This document shows, one piece after another, positions 25,624-33,793 of a stretch of DNA of 64,000 bases. The position numbers and the translations under genes were made by a program. The stretch lies in contig NZ_JADWYM010000005.1 of assembly GCF_022414535.1 (NCBI RefSeq), forward strand, positions 244,004 through 308,003. The letters are read 5' to 3'. This DNA comes from Streptomyces sp. MUM 2J (GTDB lineage Bacteria; Actinomycetota; Actinomycetes; Streptomycetales; Streptomycetaceae). The notes beneath the pieces are model-generated. The model worked only from the letters and a program-made list of their open reading frames with translations, ran no database searches and was not told where the DNA came from. Position 1 is the first letter of the stretch; every line of letters begins with the position of its first letter.

Positions 25624-27024
25624 TTACGACCAGGTCATCAGCCGCTTGGGCTGCTCCAGGATCGCCGCCACGTCCGCGAGGACCTTCGAGCCGAGTTCGC
25701 CGTCGACCAGGCGGTGGTCGAAGGACAGCGCGAGCGTGGTGACCTGACGGGGCTTGATCTTGCCCTTGTGGACCCACGGCTGGAGCTTGATCGCGCCGAC
25801 TGCCAGGATCGCCGACTCGCCCGGGTTGAGGATCGGCGTGCCGGTGTCGACGCCGAAGACGCCGACGTTGGTGATGGTGACGGTGCCGCCCTGCATGGCG
25901 GCGGGGGTCGTCTTGCCCTCCTTCGCCGTGGACACCAGGTCCGCCAGGGAGTCCGCCAGCTCGGGCAGGGTCCTGGCGTGGGCGTCCTTGATGTTCGGGA
26001 CGATCAGTCCGCGGGGGGTGGCCGCTGCGATGCCCAGGTTGACGTAGTGCTTGAGCACGATCTCCTGCGCCGCCTCGTCCCAGGACGCGTTGATGTCCGG
26101 GTGGCGGCGGATCGCCAGCAGCAGGGCCTTGGCGATCAGCAGGAGCGGGTTGACCCGCCGGCCCGCGAACTCCTTGTCCTGCTTCAGCTCCTCGACCAGC
26201 TTCATCGTGCGCGTGACGTCCACCGTCACGAACTCCGTGACGTGCGGGGCCGTGAACGCGGAGCCGACCATGGCCTGCGCGGTCACCTTGCGGACGCCCT
26301 TGACCGGGATGCGGGTCTCCCGGACCCCGTCGAACGACACGGGCGCGGGGGCGGCCTGCGGTGCTGCCGCGGCACGCGGCTCCGCCACAGGTGCCGGCGC
26401 CGGCTGCGGGGCCGCCGCGGCATGGACGTCGTCGCGGGTGATGATGCCGTCCGGGCCGGTCGGGACGACCATCGCCAGGTCGACGCCCAGGTCCTTGGCC
26501 AGCTTGCGGACCGGCGGCTTGGCCAGCGGGCGGGGCTTCTCCGCCGCCGGGGCCGCGGGAGCCGCGGGGGCGTGGCCGTTCAGCTCCGCCTGGACGGCCG
26601 CGGCAGCGGGCGGCACCGCCTTGCGCGGACGGCGCTTGGTGGAGGACGCGGCCACGCCGTAGCCGACGAGAACCGGCTGGCGGGCCTGCGGCTGGGGCTC
26701 CTCCGCCCGGGGCTGCTCCGGCACCGCCGGGGCGGCCGGCTCCTCCGCCACGGGGGCGGCGCCGCCCGCCACGTCGACCGCGATGATCGCCGTGCCCACG
26801 TCGACCGTGGTGCCCTCGGGGAAGTGCAGCTCGCGGACCACACCGTCGTAGGGGATGGGCAGCTCGACCGCGGCCTTGGCCGTCTCGACCTCGCACACCA
26901 CCTGACCGTCGGTGACCGCGTCACCGGGCTGGACGTACCACTTGAGGATCTCCGCCTCGGTGAGCCCCTCGCCCACGTCCGGCATCTTGAACTCGCGTAC
27001 GGACGCTTCCGTCATCGTCGTCAC
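25624..27024 (-). CDS. bkdC1: 2-oxo acid dehydrogenase E2, dihydrolipoamide acyltransferase (bkd operon 1)
   Basis: A 466-residue E2 core subunit that transfers the acyl group from lipoate to CoA. Seen: one N-terminal lipoyl domain with the lipoylated lysine in EVETAKAAVELP (about residue 50), an Ala/Pro-rich linker, a peripheral-subunit-binding domain (VRKLAKDLGVDLAMVVPTG), and the catalytic domain ending in SFDHRLVDGE (active-site His and Asp). GTG 27024 has a GAGGAG site at the right distance; ATG 27015 is the alternative. Third gene of an E1alpha-E1beta-E2 operon, 10 bp after E1beta. No E3 gene is present. Confidence 0.95.
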   Translation of the reverse strand: MTTMTEASVREFKMPDVGEGLTEAEILKWYVQPGDAVTDGQVVCEVETAKAAVELPIPYDGVVRELHFPEGTTVDVGTAIIAVDVAGGAAPVAEEPAAPAVPEQPRAEEPQPQARQPVLVGYGVAASSTKRRPRKAVPPAAAAVQAELNGHAPAAPAAPAAEKPRPLAKPPVRKLAKDLGVDLAMVVPTGPDGIITRDDVHAAAAPQPAPAPVAEPRAAAAPQAAPAPVSFDGVRETRIPVKGVRKVTAQAMVGSAFTAPHVTEFVTVDVTRTMKLVEELKQDKEFAGRRVNPLLLIAKALLLAIRRHPDINASWDEAAQEIVLKHYVNLGIAAATPRGLIVPNIKDAHARTLPELADSLADLVSTAKEGKTTPAAMQGGTVTITNVGVFGVDTGTPILNPGESAILAVGAIKLQPWVHKGKIKPRQVTTLALSFDHRLVDGELGSKVLADVAAILEQPKRLMTWS

Positions 27025-27034
27025 GACCCTCTCC

Positions 27035-28015
27035 TCAGTACGCCAGGGCGCGGTCGACGGCATCGAGCACCCGGTCCAGACTCGGCAGGTACTCCTCCTC
27101 CAGACGCGCCGGCGGGTAGGGGGCGTGGTAGCCGCCGACCCGGAGCACCGGGGCCTCCAGGTGGTAGAAGCAGCGCTCCGTGATACGCGCCGCGATCTCC
27201 GCGCCCGAGCCGAAGAACACCGGGGCCTCGTGCACCACGACCAGGCGACGGGTCTTCTCCACCGATGCCTGGACGGCGTCGAAGTCCAGGGGGCTGACCG
27301 AGCGCAGGTCCAGGACCTCCAGGTTCTTGCCCTCCTCGGCCGCCGCGTCGGCGGCCTCCTGGCAGAGCTTGACCATCGGGCCGTAGGCGGCCAGCGTCAG
27401 GTCGGTGCCCTCACGGACGACCCGGGCCCTGTGCAGCGGATCGGGGATCGCCTCCGTGTTGACCTCGGCCTTGTCCCAGTAGCGCCGCTTCGGCTCGAAG
27501 AAGATCACCGGGTCGTCGCTCTGGATCGCCTGCTGCATCATCCAGTAGGCGTCGGAGGCGTTCGACGGCGAGACGACCTTCAGACCGGCCACGTGCGCGA
27601 AGAGCGCCTCGGGGGACTCCGAGTGGTGCTCGACCGCGCCGATGCCGCCGCCGTAGGGGATCCGGACGACGACCGGGAGCTTGACCTTGCCCAGGGACCG
27701 GGCGTGCATCTTCGCCAGCTGCGTGACGATCTGGTCGTACGCCGGGAACACGAAGCCGTCGAACTGGATCTCCACCACCGGGCGGTAGCCGCGCAGGGCC
27801 AGACCGATCGCGGTGCCGACGATGCCCGACTCGGCGAGCGGCGTGTCGATCACCCGGTCCTCACCGAAGTCCTTCTGCAGGCCGTCGGTGACGCGGAAGA
27901 CACCGCCGAGCTTGCCGACGTCCTCGCCCATGATGACGACCTTGGGGTCGGTCTCCAGGGCGCGGCGCATCGACTCGTTGATCGCCTTGGCCAGAGCCAT
28001 CTTCTCCGCTGCCAT
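27035..28015 (-). CDS. bkdB1: 2-oxo acid dehydrogenase E1 beta subunit (bkd operon 1)
   Basis: A 326-residue transketolase-like subunit. Conserved blocks: VVIMGEDVGKLGGVFRVTDGL, DTPLAESGIVGTAIGLALRG, RIPYGGGIGAVEHHSESPEA (active-site histidines) and the C-terminal LRVGGYHAPYPPARLEEEYLP. With the alpha subunit it decarboxylates branched-chain 2-oxo acids using thiamine diphosphate, supplying the iso- and anteiso-acyl-CoA starters of streptomycete fatty acids and polyketides. It starts 2 bp after the alpha-subunit stop, so translation is coupled. Confidence 0.95.
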   Translation of the reverse strand: MAAEKMALAKAINESMRRALETDPKVVIMGEDVGKLGGVFRVTDGLQKDFGEDRVIDTPLAESGIVGTAIGLALRGYRPVVEIQFDGFVFPAYDQIVTQLAKMHARSLGKVKLPVVVRIPYGGGIGAVEHHSESPEALFAHVAGLKVVSPSNASDAYWMMQQAIQSDDPVIFFEPKRRYWDKAEVNTEAIPDPLHRARVVREGTDLTLAAYGPMVKLCQEAADAAAEEGKNLEVLDLRSVSPLDFDAVQASVEKTRRLVVVHEAPVFFGSGAEIAARITERCFYHLEAPVLRVGGYHAPYPPARLEEEYLPSLDRVLDAVDRALAY

Positions 28016-28017
28016 GA

Positions 28018-29196
28018 TCAGACCCCCTCAGCGTCCGCGAACGACGCCTGGTAGGCGGCGAACTGCGCGCGCTCCTCGTCGACGAGCGCATGCCCGTCCG
28101 CGTACACGTTCTCGAAGATGGCGAACCGGTCCGGGTCCTGCATGGCGCGGACCGCCTCGCGCACTCGTTTACCCAACGCCTCGCTCTCGGTCTCCAGTTC
28201 CGCGAAGAATCCCTCGTCCGCGTGGTTTGAGTCCTCCAGGAACCGGCGAAGGCGCAGGATCGGGTCCTTGGCCTCCCAGGCCTGCCGCTCGTCGTCGTGG
28301 CGGTAGCGGGTGGGGTCGTCGGAGGTGGTGTGGGCGCCCATGCGGTACGTCCACGCCTCGATCAGCGCCGGGCCCTCACCTCGCCGGGCGCGTTCCAGGG
28401 CCCAGCGGGTGACGGCGAGGGAGGCCAGCACGTCGTTGCCGTCGACGCGGACGCCGGGGAAGCCGAAGCCCTGGGCGCGCTGGTAGAGGGGGACGCGGGT
28501 CTGCTTCTCGTTGGACTCCGAGATCGCCCACTGGTTGTTCTGGCAGAAGAACACGACGGGTGCGTTGTAGACCGCGGCGAAGTTGAAGGCCTCGCTCACG
28601 TCGCCCTGGCTGGAGGCGCCGTCGCCGAAGTAGGCGATGACCGCGCTGTCCGCGCCGTCCTTGGTGATGCCCATGGCGTAGCCGGTGGCGTGCAGCGCCT
28701 GGGAGCCGATGACGATCGTGTAGAGGTGGAAGTTGTTGCCGTTGGGGTCCCAGCCCCCGTTGTTCACGCCGCGGAACATGCCGAGCAGGTTGGTCGGGTC
28801 GACACCCCGGCACCAGGCGACACCGTGCTCGCGGTAGGTCGGGAAGACGTAGTCGTCCTCGCGGGTGGCCCGGCCGGAGCCGATCTGGGCGGCCTCCTGG
28901 CCGAGCAACGACGCCCACAGGCCCAGCTCGCCCTGGCGCTGCAGGGAGGTGGCCTCGGCGTCGAAGCGGCGGGTGAGCACCATGTCGCGGTACAGACCGC
29001 GGAGCTCTTCGGGGGTGATGCCGGCGACGTACTTGTCGTACTCGGCGTTCTTGACGCGCTTTCCTTCGGGCGTCAGCAGTTGTACGAGCTCCGGCTCGGT
29101 GCTCGGCGGCTTCTTCGCAGTCGTGCGCTTGCCGGCCGTGCTCTTGGTACCGGCGCTGCGTCGCGGCTGGCGCGCGGCAGTGCTCTCCACGGTCAC
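28018..29196 (-). CDS. bkdA1: 2-oxo acid dehydrogenase E1 alpha subunit (bkd operon 1)
   Basis: A 392-residue thiamine-diphosphate-dependent subunit. The TPP motif is intact (GDGASSQGDVSEAFNFAAVYNAPVVFFCQNN region, starting GDG and ending NN), and the regulatory loop YRMGAHTTSDDPTRYR is typical. The first 35 residues are a Lys/Arg/Ala-rich, probably disordered extension (RRSAGTKSTAGKRTTAKK) absent from the operon-2 paralogue. GTG 29196 has a GGAGGAG site. Substrate could be pyruvate or branched-chain 2-oxo acids; the bkd assignment rests on the paired-operon context. Confidence 0.93.
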   Translation of the reverse strand: MTVESTAARQPRRSAGTKSTAGKRTTAKKPPSTEPELVQLLTPEGKRVKNAEYDKYVAGITPEELRGLYRDMVLTRRFDAEATSLQRQGELGLWASLLGQEAAQIGSGRATREDDYVFPTYREHGVAWCRGVDPTNLLGMFRGVNNGGWDPNGNNFHLYTIVIGSQALHATGYAMGITKDGADSAVIAYFGDGASSQGDVSEAFNFAAVYNAPVVFFCQNNQWAISESNEKQTRVPLYQRAQGFGFPGVRVDGNDVLASLAVTRWALERARRGEGPALIEAWTYRMGAHTTSDDPTRYRHDDERQAWEAKDPILRLRRFLEDSNHADEGFFAELETESEALGKRVREAVRAMQDPDRFAIFENVYADGHALVDEERAQFAAYQASFADAEGV

Positions 29197-29380
29197 GTGT
29201 GCTCCTCCGTCGGTCCGGCTACCCGGGTTCGCCGGGTGCCAGTGCGGCTCACCTGCTGCCCGGGACGCACGGGGTGGGTGCTGCCCGGTCGGGAACAGGC
29301 GTGGCAGGTGCCCCGGCGAGCACCCTGCAACAGGCACGTTACCCAGTGGCCCACATTTCTGTGAAACCCCTCCTGACCTG

Positions 29381-29409
29381 CGATTTTGCTTGGATTTCCA
29401 AGTAAATCG
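29381..29409 (-). promoter_or_regulatory. Long AT-rich palindrome in the bkd operon 1 promoter region
   Basis: Perfect core CTTGGA-TT-TCCAAG (29389-29402) with flanking arms CGATTT / AAATCG interrupted by one bulge and one mismatch. It lies about 190 bp upstream of the E1alpha start and is far more AT-rich than its surroundings. A candidate regulator binding site; the protein is not identified. Confidence 0.55.
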
Positions 29410-29583
29410 CGTTCAGCGGGAACACTTCCTGGTCACAGCCTTGCAGGGGGCCGGAACAACGGCACGTTATCCCGGTGAGCCAGGACACGGGAAGAGTCCG
29501 CCGAAAGGGAGATCCGAAACGGAGATCCACTGGGGGCGAACGCGGGACCAACCCGCCCGCGTGACACTGATCCCGCGCGCGAT

Positions 29584-29884
29584 GAAGGAGAAATCACAGC
29601 ATTTCCCCTGGACGATCACGAGGTGGTCCGGCGCGGTGCCCGCGAGACGCTCCCGGCCGGGGACGGCGTCGAGGCGGTCGGTGAGGCCGGTACGGCGACA
29701 GAGGCCGGGTGCGCATTCCCGCGGCCCGGGTCGGGCGTGTCGTTGCTCGGCGTCCGTCTCCCCCGGCGGCAGCGGCGTCGAGGTGTGCCGGGAGATCCAC
29801 CTTCCGCGGAACGAATCCGTGCGGTGCCCGGTGCCGGCCCCTTTCGCTGAGCTGCGCCTCGCCGAGAAAGACGATCAAGAATGA
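29584..29884 (+). pseudogene. Decayed NarL/FixJ-family response regulator (receiver remnant)
   Basis: Frame 1 from about 29584 reads PLDDHEVVRRGARETL and VEAVGEAGTA, the start of a NarL-type receiver domain, then SLLGVRLP. The frame is lost at a run of five C (29760-29764); the +1 frame then continues GGSGVEVCREI and NESVRC, exactly the expected continuation (receiver phospho-acceptor side). The frame stops at 29884 without the LuxR-type helix-turn-helix, and no proper start is visible, so both ends are degraded. The expected phospho-Asp of DVRLP reads G. It is divergent from bkd operon 1. Confidence 0.8.
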
Positions 29885-30064
29885 GTGTCGTGTCCGCCGC
29901 CGGGACCGGGCACAAGCAGCAGCGTTCCCGGGCCGCCGCCCACGCGGCCCGCCTCCACCGCACGGACTGTCGGATTCCGCCACACTCCCGCCGGGACCTT
30001 CGTCCCTTCGTCCCGGGGCCGCCGACTCTGGTGCCGGCCCTCCGCGCGCACGCACCGTGGTGTC

Positions 30065-30502
30065 ATGCCCACCCAACAACAGCGCGCCCTGGACCTGCTC
30101 GCCCGGGTCACCCACGGCCGGGTCGCCACCAGCATGCACGCCCTGCCGGTCCTGGCCTGCGCCCGGCACATCGTGGCCGACGGCGCCGTGCTGCTGCGCA
30201 TGCACCGCGGCCACGGCTACCAGCACGCGTGCGCGGGCCACGTCGTCGCCTACGGCGCCGACAACCTCGGCTCCGGGGAACCGGGGCGGCCGGGGACCTG
30301 CGAGGGCGAGTGGTCGGTGCAGGTCGTCGGCGGGTGCACGGCCACGGAGCCCACCGAGGCCCAGCTCGCCCGCTTCGGCCCGGCGCCGCGGACGATGGAC
30401 GGGGAGCCGTTCGACCCGGTCTACCTGCGCATCACCCCGGAGATCGCGACGGTCCACTCCGCGGACGACAGCCTGAGACGGCACTTCGAGCACGTCCTGT
30501 GA
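30065..30502 (+). CDS. Pyridoxamine 5'-phosphate oxidase-like FMN-binding protein
   Basis: A 145-residue split-barrel flavin-binding protein. The family pattern is visible: an N-terminal helix, GRVATSMHALPVLACARHIVADGAVLLRM split over the first strands, ACAGHVVAYGADNL and WSVQVVGGCTATEPT, ending PVYLRITPEIATVHSA. These proteins bind FMN, F420 or haem and reduce or bind small molecules; the actual function is unknown. ATG 30065 is chosen; a longer frame upstream has no conserved residues. Confidence 0.82.
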   Translation: MPTQQQRALDLLARVTHGRVATSMHALPVLACARHIVADGAVLLRMHRGHGYQHACAGHVVAYGADNLGSGEPGRPGTCEGEWSVQVVGGCTATEPTEAQLARFGPAPRTMDGEPFDPVYLRITPEIATVHSADDSLRRHFEHVL

Positions 30503-30567
30503 CCGGTTACGACTGCCTGTGACAAGCCCCAGCTCAACGCCCCGCCCCGTGCCCTAGCATCGGGCGC

Positions 30568-31611
30568 GTGCCGCGACCGTGTGTACCACCCCCCGCGCCT
30601 CACGCGCCCCCATTACGCGCTCTTCTCAGCCGGTACGCCGCCGGTTCCGCGCTCACCTGCGAACCGGTCGACCAAGGGCTGCTGAACCGCGGCTACCGCC
30701 TGTCCACGACCCGCGGCCGCTACTTCCTCAAGCACCACTTCGACCCCGACACCGCCGATCCGGACGCGATCGAGCGCCGGCACCGCGCCACCTGGCGCCT
30801 GGCCGAGCTGGGCGTGCCCGTCGCCCCGCCCCTGGTGAGCCGGGACGGCCGCACCGTCGCCGTCGTCGGCGGCCACGCCTACGCCCTGCACCCGTGGATC
30901 GACGGCCGCCACCGCGACGGCGGGCAGCTCACCCGCGCCGAGAGCGCACGCCTGGGGGCCCTTCTGGGCGCCGTGCACGCCTGCCTGGAGCGGGTGATGC
31001 CGCCGAAGGGACGCACCCGCCCCGCCACGAGCCCCCACCCCGTGGAGAGCGCCGACCCCGCCGACACCTTCGCCCTGATCGACGACCTCCTCACCCGCGT
31101 GCGCCGCCACCACCCCGCCGACGCCTTCGACGACCTCGCCCGGCACCGGCTGCTGGAGCGCCGCTCCCTGCTGGAGCTGCACGCGGACCGGCGTCCACCG
31201 CGCGGCGGACCCGTGGGCTGGGTGCACGGTGACTTCCATCCGTTCAACCTCCTGTACCGGGACGACGCGCCCGCGGCGATCGTCGACTGGGACCGCCTGG
31301 GCGTGCAGCCCCGCGCCGAGGAGGCCGTACGCGCCGCCGCGATCTTCTTCGTCCGGCCCTGCGGAACCCTCGACCTGCCCAAGGTGCGCTCCTACGCGCG
31401 CACGTACCGCCGCGCCGCCGGGGCGACGCCGTCGGAACTCGCCGCAGCCGTGCACCGCGTGTGGTGGGAGCGCCTGAACGACTTCTGGATGCTGCGCTGG
31501 CACTACGAGCGCGGCGACGACCGCGCGGACTGCCAGTTCCCCGCCGCCTCCGCGCTCGCGGTGTGGTGGACGCGGGAGTACGACGCCGTGTGCGACGCGT
31601 TCACGGGTTGA
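30568..31611 (+). CDS. Phosphotransferase, APH/choline-kinase fold
   Basis: A 347-residue kinase-like enzyme. The N lobe has a degenerate glycine loop (DQGLLNRGYRLSTTRGRYFLKHH, with the ATP-binding Lys), and the catalytic loop is WVHGDFHPFNLLYRD with the metal-binding Asp in AIVDWDRLGVQPRAEE. The C lobe is helical and Trp-rich. Members phosphorylate homoserine, aminoglycosides, fructosamines or other small molecules; I cannot assign a substrate. It stands 65 bp downstream of the FMN-binding gene and may be co-transcribed with it. Confidence 0.88.
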   Translation: MPRPCVPPPAPHAPPLRALLSRYAAGSALTCEPVDQGLLNRGYRLSTTRGRYFLKHHFDPDTADPDAIERRHRATWRLAELGVPVAPPLVSRDGRTVAVVGGHAYALHPWIDGRHRDGGQLTRAESARLGALLGAVHACLERVMPPKGRTRPATSPHPVESADPADTFALIDDLLTRVRRHHPADAFDDLARHRLLERRSLLELHADRRPPRGGPVGWVHGDFHPFNLLYRDDAPAAIVDWDRLGVQPRAEEAVRAAAIFFVRPCGTLDLPKVRSYARTYRRAAGATPSELAAAVHRVWWERLNDFWMLRWHYERGDDRADCQFPAASALAVWWTREYDAVCDAFTG

Positions 31612-31668
31612 CACAGGGCCGTCGGGAGCCACGTCGGCTCCCGACGCCCCAGGGGCTCCCGGCCTCGG

Positions 31669-33297
31669 TCAGGGACCGGCTGCACCGCCGTCGGCACCGC
31701 CGCCGGCCGTCGCCCCGCCGCCGGCCGTCGTCCCGCCGTCGCCGGTGCCGCCGTTGCCGCCGCCGTTGCCGCCGCCGTCCGCCGTTCCCGTCGGCTGCGT
31801 CGACGGCCCGCTCGGCTCGCCCGTCGGCTGGTCGGTCGCCGTGGGCTCCCCCGTCGGCTCGCCCGTCGGCTGCTCACTGGCGGTCTGCGTCGGCGTCCAG
31901 GACGGCGTCGGGGACGGCGTGTAGTACGAGCCGGAGCCGCCGCCGGAGTTGTTGTTCGTCGCGTGGTCGGTGGCCTGGTCGGTCGCCTCGTCGCTCGGCG
32001 TCGGGCTCGCGCTGTCCCCGGTGCTGGACTGCGTGACCGACGGCGGCGGAGTGGTCGGCGAACCTCCGCCCGGCGTGTCGGAGTTCCGCAGCGCCAGTGC
32101 CACGCCCGCGGCGACCGCGATCACCGCGAGGAAGGCGAGGATCCACAACTTGCCCCGGCCACTGCCCTTGTTGCCGTGCCCTTCGAAACCGCCGTCGTCG
32201 CCGCTGCCGTAGCCGGCGGGCAGGATCGGCTGCGGGATCTGGGCGGTGCCGTAGCCGTAGCCGTCGGCGGGATGCGGCAGCACCTGGGTGCCGGCGAAGC
32301 CGCCCACCGGGGTGTGCCGGCCGTCGTGCATCCCGACAGGGCCGGTGTTCCAGGTGCCGGTGTGGCCGCCCGCCTCGTACAGCATCTGCAGCGCGTACTG
32401 GACCAGCCCGCGCATCTCCTCCGCCGTCTGGAAACGGTCGTCGGGCTCCTTGGCGAGGGAGCGCATGACGAGGCCGTCCAGTTCCGGCGGAGCACCGTCG
32501 GAGGCCTCCGACGGCGGCGTCGGGATGTCCTGGACGTGCTGGTAGACCACCGACAGCGGGGTCTCGCCGGTGAAGGGAGGCCGCAGCGCGAGCAGTTCGT
32601 ACAGCAGGCAGCCCGTCGCGTACAGGTCGGAACGGTGGTCGACGGCCTTGCCGAGCGCCTGCTCGGGGGAGAGGTACTGGGGGGTGCCCATGACCATGCC
32701 GGTCTGCGTCATCGTCGTGGACGCGCCGTGCAGGGCGCGGGCGATGCCGAAGTCCATCACCTTCACGGCACCGTTGTTGGTGATGATGACGTTCGCCGGC
32801 TTGATGTCGCGGTGCACGATGCCGTGCTGGTGCGAGTAGGCCAGCGCCTCCAGCACACCGGACACGATGATCAGCGCCTGCTCCGGCCCGGGCGCCTCGG
32901 CGTTCATCAGCAGGTCGCGGATGGTGCGTCCCTCGACCAGTTCCATGACGATGTACGGCACGCTCTGGCCGCCCACGACGTCCTCGCCGGAGTCGTACAC
33001 GGCGACGATCGCATGGTGGTTGAGGCCGGCCACGGACTGGGCCTCACGGGTGAAGCGGGCCTTGGAGACCGGGTCCTCCGCGAGGTCGGCCCGCAGCAGC
33101 TTCACCGCCACGGTACGGCCGAGACGCACGTCCTCGGCCGCGAACACCTCGGCCATACCGCCCCGGCCGAGTCTGCGGCTGAGCCGGTACCGGCCGTCCC
33201 CGACAAGCCCGCCGTTGCCCCACAGCTCCGGCCCGTCTGACATCCCGCCGCCAGTCGCCTCGGGGTCGGACGGGCCCTGAGCGCGCTGCTGTGCCAT
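31669..33297 (-). CDS. Transmembrane Ser/Thr protein kinase with Ser/Thr/Gly-rich ectodomain
   Basis: A 542-residue Hanks-type kinase. Cytoplasmic kinase domain about residues 35-300: GRGGMAEVFAAED glycine loop, VAVKLL lysine, HRDIKPANVII catalytic loop, DFGIARALHG and the TMTQTGMVMGTPQYLSPEQ activation segment rich in phospho-acceptor threonines. A juxtamembrane Gly/Pro region is followed by one helix (ILAFLAVIAVAAGVALAL, about residues 388-406). The ~135-residue outer part has no PASTA repeats, only low-complexity Thr/Pro/Gly. Divergent from a second kinase, which is the usual tandem-kinase arrangement here. Confidence 0.95.
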   Translation of the reverse strand: MAQQRAQGPSDPEATGGGMSDGPELWGNGGLVGDGRYRLSRRLGRGGMAEVFAAEDVRLGRTVAVKLLRADLAEDPVSKARFTREAQSVAGLNHHAIVAVYDSGEDVVGGQSVPYIVMELVEGRTIRDLLMNAEAPGPEQALIIVSGVLEALAYSHQHGIVHRDIKPANVIITNNGAVKVMDFGIARALHGASTTMTQTGMVMGTPQYLSPEQALGKAVDHRSDLYATGCLLYELLALRPPFTGETPLSVVYQHVQDIPTPPSEASDGAPPELDGLVMRSLAKEPDDRFQTAEEMRGLVQYALQMLYEAGGHTGTWNTGPVGMHDGRHTPVGGFAGTQVLPHPADGYGYGTAQIPQPILPAGYGSGDDGGFEGHGNKGSGRGKLWILAFLAVIAVAAGVALALRNSDTPGGGSPTTPPPSVTQSSTGDSASPTPSDEATDQATDHATNNNSGGGSGSYYTPSPTPSWTPTQTASEQPTGEPTGEPTATDQPTGEPSGPSTQPTGTADGGGNGGGNGGTGDGGTTAGGGATAGGGADGGAAGP

Positions 33298-33598
33298 CAG
33301 TCCTCGCCGTCGTTTCTGCCCGCGGTGCGCGCGGTGTTGTTACGGTCTCCGTCGGCCACGCTACAGCCTCCTCGCAAGGCTCCGGTCCGAGCGGGCCGCC
33401 GGGACCGCCCGTGAGCGGACCGGTCATGAAACCGCGAGCCCGCATCAGGGCGCAAATCCCGTGTACGGGCCGTAGGGCCGCCGTAACACTTCCGCGACGC
33501 TTCTTTCGCGTACGGTCACGGAACGGGCACCGAGCTTGACGTGTCGGTGCCCTGGGGCAGACTTGGCCGGGAATGACACTTTCGATCACCGCCAACCG

Positions 33599-33760
33599 GT
33601 GCCGTGACCGGAAAGGTCTGCCGGGAACCTCGCGGCATCCGGCGCGGTGCATCGCAAGGCGCAGCACGACCCGCGTACCGGACGTACCCGAGTCGCACGG
33701 CAGCGCGGCGACGTGCCGTGCCGGGGCACCGCGAGCGGGTGGACCTCTCCGGCCGCGGCA
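33599..33760. repeat. Interspersed repeat, copy 2
   Basis: Starts GTGCCGTGACCGGAAAGGTCTGCCGG, identical to copy 1 at 18735 over 26 bases, then alternates conserved blocks (CGCGGC-TCCGG-GCGGTGC, GCAGCGCGG, GCGAGC) with divergent stretches; the 3' inverted-repeat end is eroded. It sits in the region between the two divergent kinase genes and ends 34 bp before the start of the PASTA-like kinase, so it forms part of that gene's leader. Confidence 0.75.
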
Positions 33761-33793
33761 TCGGCGCGTGACGGCCGATGGGGGACGCTGAAC

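Noticed and set aside
28865..29884. A long plus-strand frame ending in receiver-like sequence
   Set aside because: Only its last part belongs to the response-regulator remnant; the rest is antisense to E1alpha and its promoter.
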